A stretch of 54,441 nucleotides of DNA, taken from Polaromonas sp. Its GTDB lineage: Bacteria; Pseudomonadota; Gammaproteobacteria; Burkholderiales; Burkholderiaceae_C. The notes under the pieces were generated by a model. It worked only from the letters and a program-made list of their open reading frames with translations. It had not been told where the DNA came from and searched no databases. Position numbers and translations under genes: made by a program. This document shows, in pieces, positions 35,377-44,298 of the stretch. The stretch lies in contig JANYED010000061.1 of the NCBI GenBank assembly GCA_025363315.1, positions 1 to 54,441 on the forward strand, written 5' to 3'. Numbering within the stretch: the first letter of the stretch is position 1; each line of letters opens with the position of its first letter.

Positions 35377-36470
35377 GTCAATGAAGTGTCCACGTCCCTG
35401 CGTTCAGTAGCCAAAAACGCCGCAGTCCGCATTTCATTTAATCGCGAAACAGTTCGCACAAACTCATGCGCCAGCGGGCCTGCTGTGTACAACGCCTCAG
35501 GAGCCACCGCTGCCGACATGATGAGTTTGACACGCCTGTCGTACAGAACATCTACCAGCCAGGTAAAGCGCCGCGCCTCGGAGGCCATCCGGGGCGGCAT
35601 GACAGGCGCATCGCTCAGCAAAACCGTGTGGAACTGCGTCGCGATCTCCAGATAATCGTTTTGCGAGCGGGGCCCGCCGCACAGAGTTTTAAAGTCAAAC
35701 CAAACCAAAGCGCCCGCCTTTCGCCGCGCGTGGATTTGACGCGATTCAATGTGCAGCACCGGACTGTCGTCTTGCGACTCGGCCAGGCGATTGAAAGCAT
35801 CTGTCATTTCAAGATCGGCTTGAGCCCCCAGAGGCGTGTGGTACAGGTTGACCTGCTCCAGCGTGCGGCGACGGTAATCTACGCCGTTGTCAACACTGAG
35901 AACTTCCAGATGCGCATTCAGCAGCGCAATGGCCGGCAAAATGCGGTCGCGGTGCATGCCGCCGGGGTACAGGTCGTCAGGCTTGAAGTTTGACGTGGTG
36001 ACAAAGCCCACGCCGTTGTCAAACAGCGCAGTCAAAAGGCGATGCAAGATAAGCGCATCGGTGATCTCGGCGACATGAAACTCGTCAAAGCAAATCAGCT
36101 TGTAGCGCTTGGCCATGCGCTTGCCAAGCTCGTCCAGCGGGTTGACGGTGCCCGCCAGGTCGCGCAGCTCTCGATGAACTTCGCGCATGAACTCATGAAA
36201 GTGCAGCCGGGTTTTGCGTTTGATAGAAACGGCGTTGTAAAAGCAGTCCATCAAAAAGCTTTTTCCACGCCCAACCCCGCCATACATGTACACGCCGCGC
36301 GGCGTGTCGGGATGGTGAATCAGTTTTTTAAACGAATTAGAGCGCTGCTCTTTATACGCAGCCCACTGTCTCGCGCAGCGGTCTAGCGCATCGACAGCAC
36401 GCAATTGGGCGGGGTCCGACTGATACCCTCTGGCCAGCAGCTCAGCTTCGTAGGCTTGCTTCACGCTCAC
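35373..36470 (-). CDS. zapE: Cell division ATPase ZapE (AFG1 family)
   Basis: A 365-residue AAA-like ATPase. Walker A is GGVGRGKSFLMD, Walker B LICFDEFHV, with the AFG1-specific THFHEFM-like LHFHEFMREVH and GGMHRDRILPAI segments. ZapE associates with the Z ring and modulates FtsZ during constriction. The start is GTG at 36470 (SVKQAYEAELLARGYQ). Downstream it overlaps the coiled-coil exported protein gene by four bases. A repeat copy lies upstream, between zapE and lpd. Confidence 0.94.
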   Translation of the reverse strand: MSVKQAYEAELLARGYQSDPAQLRAVDALDRCARQWAAYKEQRSNSFKKLIHHPDTPRGVYMYGGVGRGKSFLMDCFYNAVSIKRKTRLHFHEFMREVHRELRDLAGTVNPLDELGKRMAKRYKLICFDEFHVAEITDALILHRLLTALFDNGVGFVTTSNFKPDDLYPGGMHRDRILPAIALLNAHLEVLSVDNGVDYRRRTLEQVNLYHTPLGAQADLEMTDAFNRLAESQDDSPVLHIESRQIHARRKAGALVWFDFKTLCGGPRSQNDYLEIATQFHTVLLSDAPVMPPRMASEARRFTWLVDVLYDRRVKLIMSAAVAPEALYTAGPLAHEFVRTVSRLNEMRTAAFLATERRDVDTSLT

Positions 36471-36487
36471 AATACAACTTTCCGGTT

Positions 36488-36548
36488 GCTATGTTATCAG
36501 GAGCTTCTCGCGCCGGTGTCTATTGGGCCAGGGGCCAATTTAGCCCCT
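36488..36548 (+). repeat. Dispersed intergenic repeat, copy 6
   Basis: GCTATGTTATCAGGAGCTTC followed by TCGCGCCGGTG, CTATTGGGCCAGGGGCC and AATTTAGCCCC. A divergent copy lying between the zapE start and the lpd terminator. The tail resembles copy 1. Confidence 0.7.
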
Positions 36549-36559
36549 AAACCTAACCT

Positions 36560-36582
36560 AAAAAGCACCCCGGGGGTCTTTT
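36560..36582 (-). terminator. Rho-independent terminator after lpd
   Basis: On the minus strand AAAAGACCCC-C-GGGGTGC is followed by TTTTT: an A-rich/C-rich arm pairing with a G/T-rich arm (one bulge) and a T-run, directly past the lpd stop. Confidence 0.5.
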
Positions 36583-36588
36583 GGCGCA

Positions 36589-38016
36589 TTAAAAGTTCAA
36601 AGTACGCTTGTCAACCGCCAGTGCCGCCTCTTTAGTCGCTTCGCTGAGAGACGGATGCGCATGGCAAATGCGTGCAATGTCTTCGCTGCTGGCCCTGAAC
36701 TCCATCGCCACTACACATTCGGCAATCAGCTCGCTAGCCATCGGACCCACGATGTGTACGCCCAGGATTTCGTCGGTGGTCGCGTCGGCCAGCATTTTGA
36801 CCATGCCGGTGGTGTCGCCCAAAGCCCGCGCGCGGCCATTGGCCAAAAACGGAAAAGTGCCTGCCCTGTAAGCTTTACCAGCGGCTTTGAGCTGCTCTTC
36901 AGTTTGGCCTACCCACGCGATCTCAGGGTTGGTGTAAATCACCCACGGGATGGTGTTGAAGTTGACATGCCCGTGCTGGCCAGCAATCCGCTCTGCCACA
37001 GCAACGCCCTCTTCCTCAGCCTTGTGCGCCAGCATCGGGCCGCGCACCACGTCGCCAATCGCCCAGACGTTGGGCAGGCTGGTTTTGCAGTCACCATCAA
37101 CCACAATCGCGCCGCGCTCGTCAAGCGCCAAGCCGACGGCTTCTGGTGCCAGGCCAATCGTGTTGGCAACCCGGCCAATCGAGATGATGAGTTTGTCAAC
37201 GTCCAGCGACAAAGCTTCGCCTTTGGCATTGGTGTACGCGACTGACACACCTTTTTTACTGGTCTTGATGTCGCCAACTTTCACACCCAGTTCAATCTTC
37301 AAACCCTGCTTGGTGAAAGCCTTGTGCGCTTCCTTGGCAATTTGCTGGTCAACTGCGCCCATGAATGTCGGCAAGCCTTCCAGCACCGTCACCTCAGCCC
37401 CCAAACGCCGCCAGACCGACCCCATCTCCAGGCCAATCACGCCCGAGCCAATCAAGCCCAGTTTTTTAGGCACATCTACCATCCGCAGAGCGCCATCGTT
37501 CGACAAAATCGTGTCTTCGTCAAACGGCGTGCCGGGCAGTGTGCGTGCATTAGAGCCGGTAGCGACGATGACATGCTTGCCGCTGATCACTTCTTCATCA
37601 GCACCCGCCACCTTGATGTCATACAACCCGTCTTTACCCCCAACAAACGAGCCGCGCCCATGAAAGAACGTGACCTTGTTCTTTTTGAACAGATACAGCA
37701 CACCGTCGTTGTTCTGCTCGACCACCGTGTCTTTGCGGCCAATCATCTTTGCCATGTCCAGGCTCAGCCCCTTGACCTCAATGCCGTGGTCAGCAAAATG
37801 ATGGCCCGCTTGGTCGTAATGCTCTGACGATTGCAGCAAAGCCTTGGACGGGATGCAACCGACATTGGTGCAGGTGCCACCAAGCGCAGGGCCACCCTTG
37901 GCGTTTTTCCACTCATCAATACAGGCCACGTTAAAGCCCAGTTGCGCTGCACGAATGGCAGCAATGTAGCCACCAGGGCCACCGCCGATGACGATGACGT
38001 CGAATTGTTTTGACAT
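36589..38016 (-). CDS. lpd: Dihydrolipoamide dehydrogenase
   Basis: A 475-residue FAD enzyme (E3) that reoxidises dihydrolipoyl groups of the 2-oxoglutarate dehydrogenase complex with NAD+. The FAD motif VIGGGPGGYIAAIRAAQLG is at residues 9-27, the redox-active disulfide is in GGTCTNVGCIPSKALL, the NAD-binding GSGVIGLEMGSVWRRLGAEV is mid-protein, and the His-Glu pair is in HAHPSLSEATKEA. It is the third gene of sucA-sucB-lpd, 12 bases after sucB. Confidence 0.97.
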   Translation of the reverse strand: MSKQFDVIVIGGGPGGYIAAIRAAQLGFNVACIDEWKNAKGGPALGGTCTNVGCIPSKALLQSSEHYDQAGHHFADHGIEVKGLSLDMAKMIGRKDTVVEQNNDGVLYLFKKNKVTFFHGRGSFVGGKDGLYDIKVAGADEEVISGKHVIVATGSNARTLPGTPFDEDTILSNDGALRMVDVPKKLGLIGSGVIGLEMGSVWRRLGAEVTVLEGLPTFMGAVDQQIAKEAHKAFTKQGLKIELGVKVGDIKTSKKGVSVAYTNAKGEALSLDVDKLIISIGRVANTIGLAPEAVGLALDERGAIVVDGDCKTSLPNVWAIGDVVRGPMLAHKAEEEGVAVAERIAGQHGHVNFNTIPWVIYTNPEIAWVGQTEEQLKAAGKAYRAGTFPFLANGRARALGDTTGMVKMLADATTDEILGVHIVGPMASELIAECVVAMEFRASSEDIARICHAHPSLSEATKEAALAVDKRTLNF

Positions 38017-38028
38017 TGAAGTTTTCCT

Positions 38029-39300
38029 TTAGATGTCAAACAACAGACGGGCCGGATCTTCCAGCGCTTCTTTCATGGCAACCAAGCCCAGCACAGCCTC
38101 GCGGCCGTCGATGATGCGGTGGTCATAGCTCATGGCAAAGTAGTTCATGGGGCGCACCACGACCACACCGTTTTCAACCACGGCCCGGTCTTTGGTGGCG
38201 TGTACGCCCAAAATCGCTGACTGTGGCGGGTTGATGATGGGGGTGGACAGCATGGAGCCGAAGGTGCCGCCGTTGCTGATGGAGAACGTACCGCCGGTCA
38301 TTTCTTCAATGCCCAACTTGCCGTCGCGTGCTTTCACGCCGTATTCGGCAATTTTTTTCTCAATCTGCGCAAAGCTCATCTGGTCAGCGTTGCGCAAAAT
38401 CGGCACGACCAGGCCGCGTGGTGAACCGACGGCAATACCGATATCAAAGTAACCGTGATAGATGATGTCGTTACCGTCTACCGAAGCGTTGAGCAGCGGG
38501 AATTTCTTCAGTGCATGTACGGCAGCTTTCACGAAAAAGCTCATAAAGCCGAGCTTAACGCCGTGTTCTTTTTCAAACTTTTCCTGCATGCGTTTGCGCA
38601 TGTCCATCACCGGAGCCATGTTGACTTCATTGAAGGTGGTCAGGATGGCGTTGGTAGATTGCGATTGAAGCAGACGCTCGGCAATGCGGGCGCGCAGGCG
38701 GCTCATCGGCACCCGCTCCTCAGGTCGGTCGCCTAGGTTATTGGCGATGGAAGGCGCTACAACTTGCGGCAGAACTCTGGCTGGAGCAGCTACAGGCATG
38801 GCGCTAACAGCTATTACTTTAGGAGCAACTGGTGCGGCAGCAACTGACGCCGCGGCGCTGAGAACATCACCCTTGGTCACACGGCCATCTTTGCCTGTGC
38901 CTTCAACCGACCCAGCGGCCATGTTGTTGTCAGCCATCAGCTTGGCAGCAGCGGGCATGGCGACGCCGAACATCGAGCCTCCTGCAGCAGCGGGTGCAAC
39001 TACAGCAGCAGTCGCCACAGCAGGTGCAGCAGCGGCAGGTACAGAAGCTCCCGCCTTGCCCTCGGTGTCAATCCGTGCAATAACCTGCTCAGCAGCAACG
39101 GTACCGCCGTCGGCCACCACCAGCTCAACCAGCACACCGGCCGAGGGCGCGGGCACTTCGAGCACGACTTTGTCAGTTTCGATTTCAATCAAAATTTCGT
39201 CAGCCGTGATGGCATCGCCGACTTTCTTCTTCCACTGCAACATGGTGGCTTCGGCCACGGACTCGGACAACTGGGGGACTTTGACTTCTACGATCGCCAT
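38029..39300 (-). CDS. sucB: 2-oxoglutarate dehydrogenase E2, dihydrolipoyl succinyltransferase
   Basis: A 423-residue E2 core protein. The lipoyl domain carries Lys in EIETDKVVLEVPA (about residue 43), followed by an Ala/Pro-rich linker, a peripheral-subunit-binding domain (MADNNMAAGSVEGTGKDGRV) and the catalytic domain ending SYDHRIIDGREAVLGLV with the active His and Asp. It transfers succinyl groups to CoA. Within the linker, at 38810-38830, the coding sequence resembles the start of the dispersed repeat. Confidence 0.97.
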   Translation of the reverse strand: MAIVEVKVPQLSESVAEATMLQWKKKVGDAITADEILIEIETDKVVLEVPAPSAGVLVELVVADGGTVAAEQVIARIDTEGKAGASVPAAAAPAVATAAVVAPAAAGGSMFGVAMPAAAKLMADNNMAAGSVEGTGKDGRVTKGDVLSAAASVAAAPVAPKVIAVSAMPVAAPARVLPQVVAPSIANNLGDRPEERVPMSRLRARIAERLLQSQSTNAILTTFNEVNMAPVMDMRKRMQEKFEKEHGVKLGFMSFFVKAAVHALKKFPLLNASVDGNDIIYHGYFDIGIAVGSPRGLVVPILRNADQMSFAQIEKKIAEYGVKARDGKLGIEEMTGGTFSISNGGTFGSMLSTPIINPPQSAILGVHATKDRAVVENGVVVVRPMNYFAMSYDHRIIDGREAVLGLVAMKEALEDPARLLFDI

Positions 39301-39365
39301 TTAAATTCTTTCGATTTGTATTTATGAGGGTGTGAGATAAGGGGCTGAGACTGATTTCGTCAGCA

Positions 39366-42263
39366 TCATTTCGTCAATACGAAGCCCTTGAGCTTGCCAA
39401 ACGCGCCGTCAACCAGTACTTTTTGCTGCTCCTGATGCAGATGTGAATAACCCGCCGCAGGCGACGCCGAAGCTGCCCGACCGGAATAGCCCAGCTTTTG
39501 ACCCTCAGTCATGTTCTCGTGAATGTAGTGCTGCACAAAGAACCAGGCGCCCTGGTTTTGTGGCTCGTCCTGGCACCACACAATGTCGGCGGCGTTCGGG
39601 TACTTTTTCAGTTCGGTCGCAAACGCCTTGTGCGGGAAAGGGTAGAGCTGCTCAACGCGCAACAGCACCACATCGTCAATGCCTTTTTCTTCGCGCTTGC
39701 GAGCTAGGTCGTAATACACCTTGCCAGAGCAGGCCACGATGCGTTTGACCTTGTCCGCCTTTTTGACGACGTCTTCCTTGCTTTCAGGAATGATGGTTTG
39801 AAAACCGCCTTTGGTGAACTCGCTCAGGGGCGATGCCGCATCTTTGGCACGCAGCAGCGACTTAGGCGTCATGATGATCAAAGGCTTTCTCAAATTGCGC
39901 ACCATCTGGCGCCGCAAGATGTGGAAGATCTGGCTGGCCGTTGTGGGCTGCACAACCTGCATGTTGGTGTCAGCTGACAGCTGCATGAAGCGCTCAAGCC
40001 GGGCCGATGAGTGCTCTGGGCCCTGACCTTCGTAGCCGTGCGGCAGCATCAGCGTGATGCCGTTCACACGGCCCCATTTCACTTCGCCAGACGCGATGAA
40101 CTGGTCAATCACCACCTGCGCGCCGTTGGCAAAATCGCCAAACTGCGCTTCCCAAATCACCAGCGTGTTCGGGTCGTTTGATGCATAGCCGTATTCAAAC
40201 GCCAGCACGGCTTCTTCACTCAAAATCGAATCGATGACGACGAACGGTGCCTGGTTGTCGGTGACGTTTTGCAAGGGTACATAAGTACCAGTGTCAAACT
40301 TTTCGCGGTTCTGGTCATGAATCACCGCGTGGCGGTGGGTAAACGTTCCGCGACCTGAGTCTTCGCCCGACAGGCGTATCGGATAGCCGCTGGCCACCAG
40401 TGACGCAAAAGCCATGTGCTCGCCCATGCCCCAGTCCACAGGAATCTCCCCGCGGCCCATCGCGGCGCGGTCGTCAAATACCTTCTTGACCAAGTTGTGC
40501 GGCGTGACAGTCGCAGGAATGGTGGTGATCTTTTCAGCCAGGCGCTTCCACTCGGCCATCGGGATGGCTGTATCGCCCGCGTCTGTCCATTTTTTGCCCA
40601 GGTACGGCGCCCAGTCAACCGCGTACTTGCTTTTGAAATTGGTCAGTACCGGGTCAAAGGTGCTTTTGCCTGCATCAAGCGCGGCACGTGTGGCTTTGAC
40701 CATGTCGTCGCCCAGCGTGTCGCCCATGCCTTGGGCTTGCAGCTTGTCGGCATACAGCTTGCGGGTGCCGGGGTGAATAGCAATTTTTTTATACATCAGC
40801 GGCTGCGTCATGGCCGGCGTGTCTTGTTCGTTGTGGCCAAGCTTTCTGAAGCAAATGATGTCAACCACCACGTCTTTGTGAAATTCCATGCGGAAGTCCA
40901 GCGCCAATTGGGTGGCCAGCACCACAGCTTCCGGGTCGTCACCATTGACGTGCAGCACCGGCGCATCAATCATTTTGACGACGTCGGTGCAATACAGCGT
41001 GGAGCGGCTGTCGCGTGGGTCGCTGGTGGTAAAGCCGATCTGGTTGTTGATAACAATGTGCACCGTGCCGCCAGTTGAATAACCACGGGTTTCAGCCAGC
41101 GCCAGCGTTTCCATCACCACGCCCTGGCCGGCAAAAGCGGCATCACCGTGTACCAACACAGGCAACACTTGCAAGCCCTTCGGGTCAGCACGGCGGTCCA
41201 TCCGGGCGCGGACTGAGCCTTCAACAACGGGGTTGACGATCTCAAGGTGCGACGGGTTAAACGCCAGCGTCAAATGCACCGGGCCGCCGGGCGTGGTCAC
41301 GTCAGAGCTAAAGCCCTGGTGATATTTCACGTCGCCACTGGGCAGGTCTTCTGGCGCGGTGTGATCGAACTCAGCAAACAAATCCGCCGGCACTTTGCCC
41401 AGTGAATTGACCAGCACATTCAAACGGCCACGGTGCGCCATCCCGATCACAATTTCTTGAATACCCACTTCGCCACCGCGCTGGATCAGCTCGTCCATGC
41501 TGGCGATGAAGCTCTCACCACCTTCAAGTGAAAAGCGCTTTTGGCCCACGTATTTGGTGTGCAAAAAGCGCTCAAGGCCTTCTGCTGCGCTCAGGCGGTC
41601 CAGAATATGCAGCTTTTTTTCTTTGCTCAAGCTTGGCTTGCTACGAATGGCTTCCAACTTTTGTTGCCACCAGCGCTTCTGGTTTTGGTCGGTGGCGTAC
41701 ATGTACTCAGCACCAATCGTGCCGCAATAGGTTTCACGCAGCGCGTTCATGAGCTCGCGCAGGCTCATGGTTTCTTTGCCAAAAAAGGTGTTGCTGGTGT
41801 TGAACACGATTTCCTGATCAGCGTCAGTAAAGCCGTAAAAAGACGGTTCGAGCTCAGGAATTTTTTCACGCTCGACCCGTTTGAGCGGGTCCAGGTCAGC
41901 CCAGCGCGCCCCGACGTTGCGGTAAGCCGCAATCAACTGCTGCGCGGCAGTGCGTTTGCGGCCCATTTCCGCATCAGCGCTGGCCACCACAACACGGGTT
42001 TGACCCTGTTTGGCGCGGTCGGCAAAAGCGTTGACCACCGGCAGGTGCGGAACGTCTTTGGCTTCGCTGCCATCGGCTGCGGGCACGTGCTGCAGGGCGT
42101 CGAAATACTCACGCCAGCTGTCTAAAACGCTGCCGGGGTTAGCGAGGTAGTTTTCATACATCTCTTCAACGTAGGGTGCGTTGCCGCCGAAGAGGTAGGT
42201 GTTGCCGTTATAAGCGGCATAGATGGATGACGCAGACGCGGGTAGATGCAGATTTGAACTCAT
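39366..42263 (-). CDS. sucA: 2-oxoglutarate dehydrogenase E1
   Basis: A 965-residue thiamine diphosphate-dependent E1 that decarboxylates 2-oxoglutarate and succinylates the lipoyl group of SucB. Family segments include EEMYENYLANPGSVLDSWRE at the N-terminus, GMAHRGRLNVLVN, GDAAFAGQGVVMETLAL and the ThDP motif HVNGDDPEAV. The ATG at 42263 (MSSNLHLPASASS) follows a near-perfect GGAGGT ribosome site; an 11-codon upstream extension is rejected. The gene heads sucA-sucB-lpd behind a structured leader of about 100 bases. Confidence 0.97.
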   Translation of the reverse strand: MSSNLHLPASASSIYAAYNGNTYLFGGNAPYVEEMYENYLANPGSVLDSWREYFDALQHVPAADGSEAKDVPHLPVVNAFADRAKQGQTRVVVASADAEMGRKRTAAQQLIAAYRNVGARWADLDPLKRVEREKIPELEPSFYGFTDADQEIVFNTSNTFFGKETMSLRELMNALRETYCGTIGAEYMYATDQNQKRWWQQKLEAIRSKPSLSKEKKLHILDRLSAAEGLERFLHTKYVGQKRFSLEGGESFIASMDELIQRGGEVGIQEIVIGMAHRGRLNVLVNSLGKVPADLFAEFDHTAPEDLPSGDVKYHQGFSSDVTTPGGPVHLTLAFNPSHLEIVNPVVEGSVRARMDRRADPKGLQVLPVLVHGDAAFAGQGVVMETLALAETRGYSTGGTVHIVINNQIGFTTSDPRDSRSTLYCTDVVKMIDAPVLHVNGDDPEAVVLATQLALDFRMEFHKDVVVDIICFRKLGHNEQDTPAMTQPLMYKKIAIHPGTRKLYADKLQAQGMGDTLGDDMVKATRAALDAGKSTFDPVLTNFKSKYAVDWAPYLGKKWTDAGDTAIPMAEWKRLAEKITTIPATVTPHNLVKKVFDDRAAMGRGEIPVDWGMGEHMAFASLVASGYPIRLSGEDSGRGTFTHRHAVIHDQNREKFDTGTYVPLQNVTDNQAPFVVIDSILSEEAVLAFEYGYASNDPNTLVIWEAQFGDFANGAQVVIDQFIASGEVKWGRVNGITLMLPHGYEGQGPEHSSARLERFMQLSADTNMQVVQPTTASQIFHILRRQMVRNLRKPLIIMTPKSLLRAKDAASPLSEFTKGGFQTIIPESKEDVVKKADKVKRIVACSGKVYYDLARKREEKGIDDVVLLRVEQLYPFPHKAFATELKKYPNAADIVWCQDEPQNQGAWFFVQHYIHENMTEGQKLGYSGRAASASPAAGYSHLHQEQQKVLVDGAFGKLKGFVLTK

Positions 42264-42360
42264 ATCGACTGACCTCCGTTTCCCTTGGGGAAACATTAGT
42301 GGACTACAAAGTAGCCGGTTGATTAAACCTTCCGCTTGCTACGGCTGAACCGATGAGCGG
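42264..42360 (-). promoter_or_regulatory. sucA 5' leader RNA (sucA RNA motif candidate)
   Basis: The leader just before sucA is highly structured when read on the minus strand: a GGCTAC-TTT-GTAG(T)CC hairpin (42301-42316), GGTT-TAAT-CAACC, and a perfect GTTTCCC-CAA-GGGAAAC hairpin (42278-42294) ending one base before the GGAGGT ribosome site (42272-42277). A conserved RNA motif in the presumed 5' leaders of sucA in Burkholderiales has been described, with structure near the ribosome site. I identify this element from position and structure, not by alignment. A translational control role is inferred. Confidence 0.6.
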
Positions 42361-42404
42361 ATGCGACTGCGCCGGGAAGGGACTTCAGAAACAACTCAAA
42401 TTGT

Positions 42405-42438
42405 GCCACTTAACCGCAGTGGCGTCATAAATCACGCC
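42405..42438. promoter_or_regulatory. Two overlapping inverted repeats upstream of sucA
   Basis: GCCACT-TAACCGC-AGTGGC (42405-42423) and GGCGT-CATAAATC-ACGCC (42421-42438) share the bases GGC, so the two hairpins exclude each other in a single transcript. They lie between the soxB stop and the sucA leader motif. They may be a terminator-like structure for soxB, an operator or part of the leader. Confidence 0.4.
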
Positions 42439-42457
42439 ATGCAAATTTTGAATAACG

Positions 42458-44182
42458 CTAAACGCCGAACCCCGGATTGCTTTGAACACCCAACAGATTC
42501 GGGGTGTTCGGCTTGACCGGTTTGATGACTTTTTTATCCTGCAAGTAGCTCTCGACCACCTCCCAAACGGGCGGCCCGGCGTTTTTGCTAGCCTCGGCCA
42601 CAGGTGCCCAGCCAGCGACCTTGTAGGTCTTGTCAGCTTCGATCAATTTGCCATTCAGTCGCATGTCCTGAATGCGGCTGCCCATCCTGGCACCGGGCTC
42701 GCAGCTGTAGGTCAGCCCACCCGTGCGCACCATATCGCCGCCCTGTTGGTAGTACGGGTCGGGGTTAAACAGGTTATCCCCCACGTCTTCCAGAATAGTT
42801 TTGATGGTTTCGCCGCGCATGTCTGTCAAAGTTGTCCACGGGTAGGTGATGGCAGTCTGGTCCATCAAATGTTCACGCGTGATACTTTGACCCGCCAGCA
42901 GCGACGTGCCCCACCTGAAGCCGGGAGAAAACGCGATCTCCGCACCCGTGACGTTCATCAATGCATCCAGAATCAACTGGTCAAACGTGCCGTTGAAGTT
43001 GCCGCGTCGGTACAGCGTGCCCTCGGTGGTGGCCAGCATTTCAGTTAGTTTGGCTTCATAGGGTGCGCGGCTTTTGGCAATCAGCGCACTCATGTCCTTA
43101 TCCGCAGGCAACAGGTTTGAAAAGATCGGCAGCAGACGGTAGTTAAAGCCGACCACGGGACCACTTCTCCCATTTACTTTCACGTCTAGGTCCAGCACAC
43201 CCAGAAATTTGCCATTACTGCCCGCATTCGTCACGATGGTTTGACCACGCGGGTTTTTCACAATCACAGGCACCGGCACGCCGTCATGCGTGTGGCCGCC
43301 CAAAATTGCATCTATGCCTGTCACGCGCGATGCCATTTTCAAATCAACGTCCATGCCGTTGTGGCTCAGCAGAACCACGGCCTGCGCGCCTTTGGCTCGG
43401 GCCTCGTTCACGGTGTCTTGCATCTCGTTTTCACGAATGCCAAAAGTCCAGCTAGGTGTCAGCCAGCCCGGGTTGGCAATCGGCGTGTAAGGGAAGGCTT
43501 GGCCAATGACGGCAACGCGCACGCCGTTCATTTCTTTGATCACGTAGGGCTTAAACACCGGGTCACCAAAATCACTGGTTTTGACGTTTTGGGCTAGAAA
43601 TTCAATCTTGCCCGCAAAGTCTTCGTCCACAATTTTCTTGATACGCGCTTCACCGTAAGTAAAGTCCCAGTGGCCCGTCATGACCTCTACGCCCAGCAGT
43701 TTGCTGGCATCGACCATGTCCTGCCCCTGCGTCCACAGCGCAGTGGCACTGCCCTGCCAGGCGTCGCCGCCATCGAGCAGCAATGCACCAGGGCGCGAGG
43801 CTTTGAGCTGTTTGACCAGCGTAGCCATATGCGCAAAGCCGCCCACCTTGCCGTACTGACGAGCAGCGCGCTCGAAATTTAAATACGTAAAAGCATGAGC
43901 TTGAGCTGTGCCAGACTTGATTTGCGCCGCCTTTAGCAAGTGTTCACCCACCAGATGCGGCAGTTGCCCACGCATCGCGCCAACGCCCAGGTTGACCGAA
44001 GGCTCTCGAAAATAGCTGGGCAATAACTGGGCGTGGCAGTCGGTCATGTGCAGCAAATGCACATTGCCAGTTTTGGGCAGGTTGTACAAGCTGCTGGATT
44101 TGGCGGCGCTTGAATGGATCGGAAAGCCAGCGGCCAGCGCGGCCGCCATAACGCTTGAAAACTCGCGGCGAGAAAGATTCAT
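42458..44182 (-). CDS. soxB: Thiosulfohydrolase SoxB
   Basis: A 574-residue periplasmic dinuclear manganese enzyme of the 5'-nucleotidase/SoxB family that hydrolyses sulfate from the SoxYZ-bound cysteine-S-sulfonate. A Tat signal is visible (NLSRREFSSVMAAALAAGFP). Metal-binding segments are HMTDCHAQLLPSYF, LDGGDAWQGSATALWTQG, VMTGHWDFTYG, LSHNGMDVD and GGHTHD. It is the last gene of soxYZAXB; the 116-base gap from soxX contains copy 7 of the dispersed repeat. Confidence 0.96.
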   Translation of the reverse strand: MNLSRREFSSVMAAALAAGFPIHSSAAKSSSLYNLPKTGNVHLLHMTDCHAQLLPSYFREPSVNLGVGAMRGQLPHLVGEHLLKAAQIKSGTAQAHAFTYLNFERAARQYGKVGGFAHMATLVKQLKASRPGALLLDGGDAWQGSATALWTQGQDMVDASKLLGVEVMTGHWDFTYGEARIKKIVDEDFAGKIEFLAQNVKTSDFGDPVFKPYVIKEMNGVRVAVIGQAFPYTPIANPGWLTPSWTFGIRENEMQDTVNEARAKGAQAVVLLSHNGMDVDLKMASRVTGIDAILGGHTHDGVPVPVIVKNPRGQTIVTNAGSNGKFLGVLDLDVKVNGRSGPVVGFNYRLLPIFSNLLPADKDMSALIAKSRAPYEAKLTEMLATTEGTLYRRGNFNGTFDQLILDALMNVTGAEIAFSPGFRWGTSLLAGQSITREHLMDQTAITYPWTTLTDMRGETIKTILEDVGDNLFNPDPYYQQGGDMVRTGGLTYSCEPGARMGSRIQDMRLNGKLIEADKTYKVAGWAPVAEASKNAGPPVWEVVESYLQDKKVIKPVKPNTPNLLGVQSNPGFGV

Positions 44183-44205
44183 GGCAGCTTTGGGGTGATT
44201 TATAT

Positions 44206-44261
44206 GCTATAAATTCAGGAGCTGTTTGCGCCCGTAGTCATTGGGCTACGGGCATAAATAG
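44206..44261 (+). repeat. Dispersed intergenic repeat, copy 7 (strong hairpin)
   Basis: GCTATAAATTCAGGAGCTG followed by TTTGCGCCCGTAG, TCATTGGG and CTACGGGC. The arms GCCCGTAG and CTACGGGC are a perfect 8-bp stem with an 8-base loop. It lies in the soxX-soxB gap and so would be within the sox transcript. Confidence 0.82.
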
Positions 44262-44298
44262 CACTTAAAAAAGGCCTAATCTTACCTTTTTATGCTGC

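Noticed and set aside
42264-42296. Upstream ATG extension of sucA (11 extra codons, MFPQGKRRSVD)
   Set aside because: It covers the ribosome site and leader hairpin; the ATG at 42263 has a near-perfect GGAGGT and gives the usual N-terminus.
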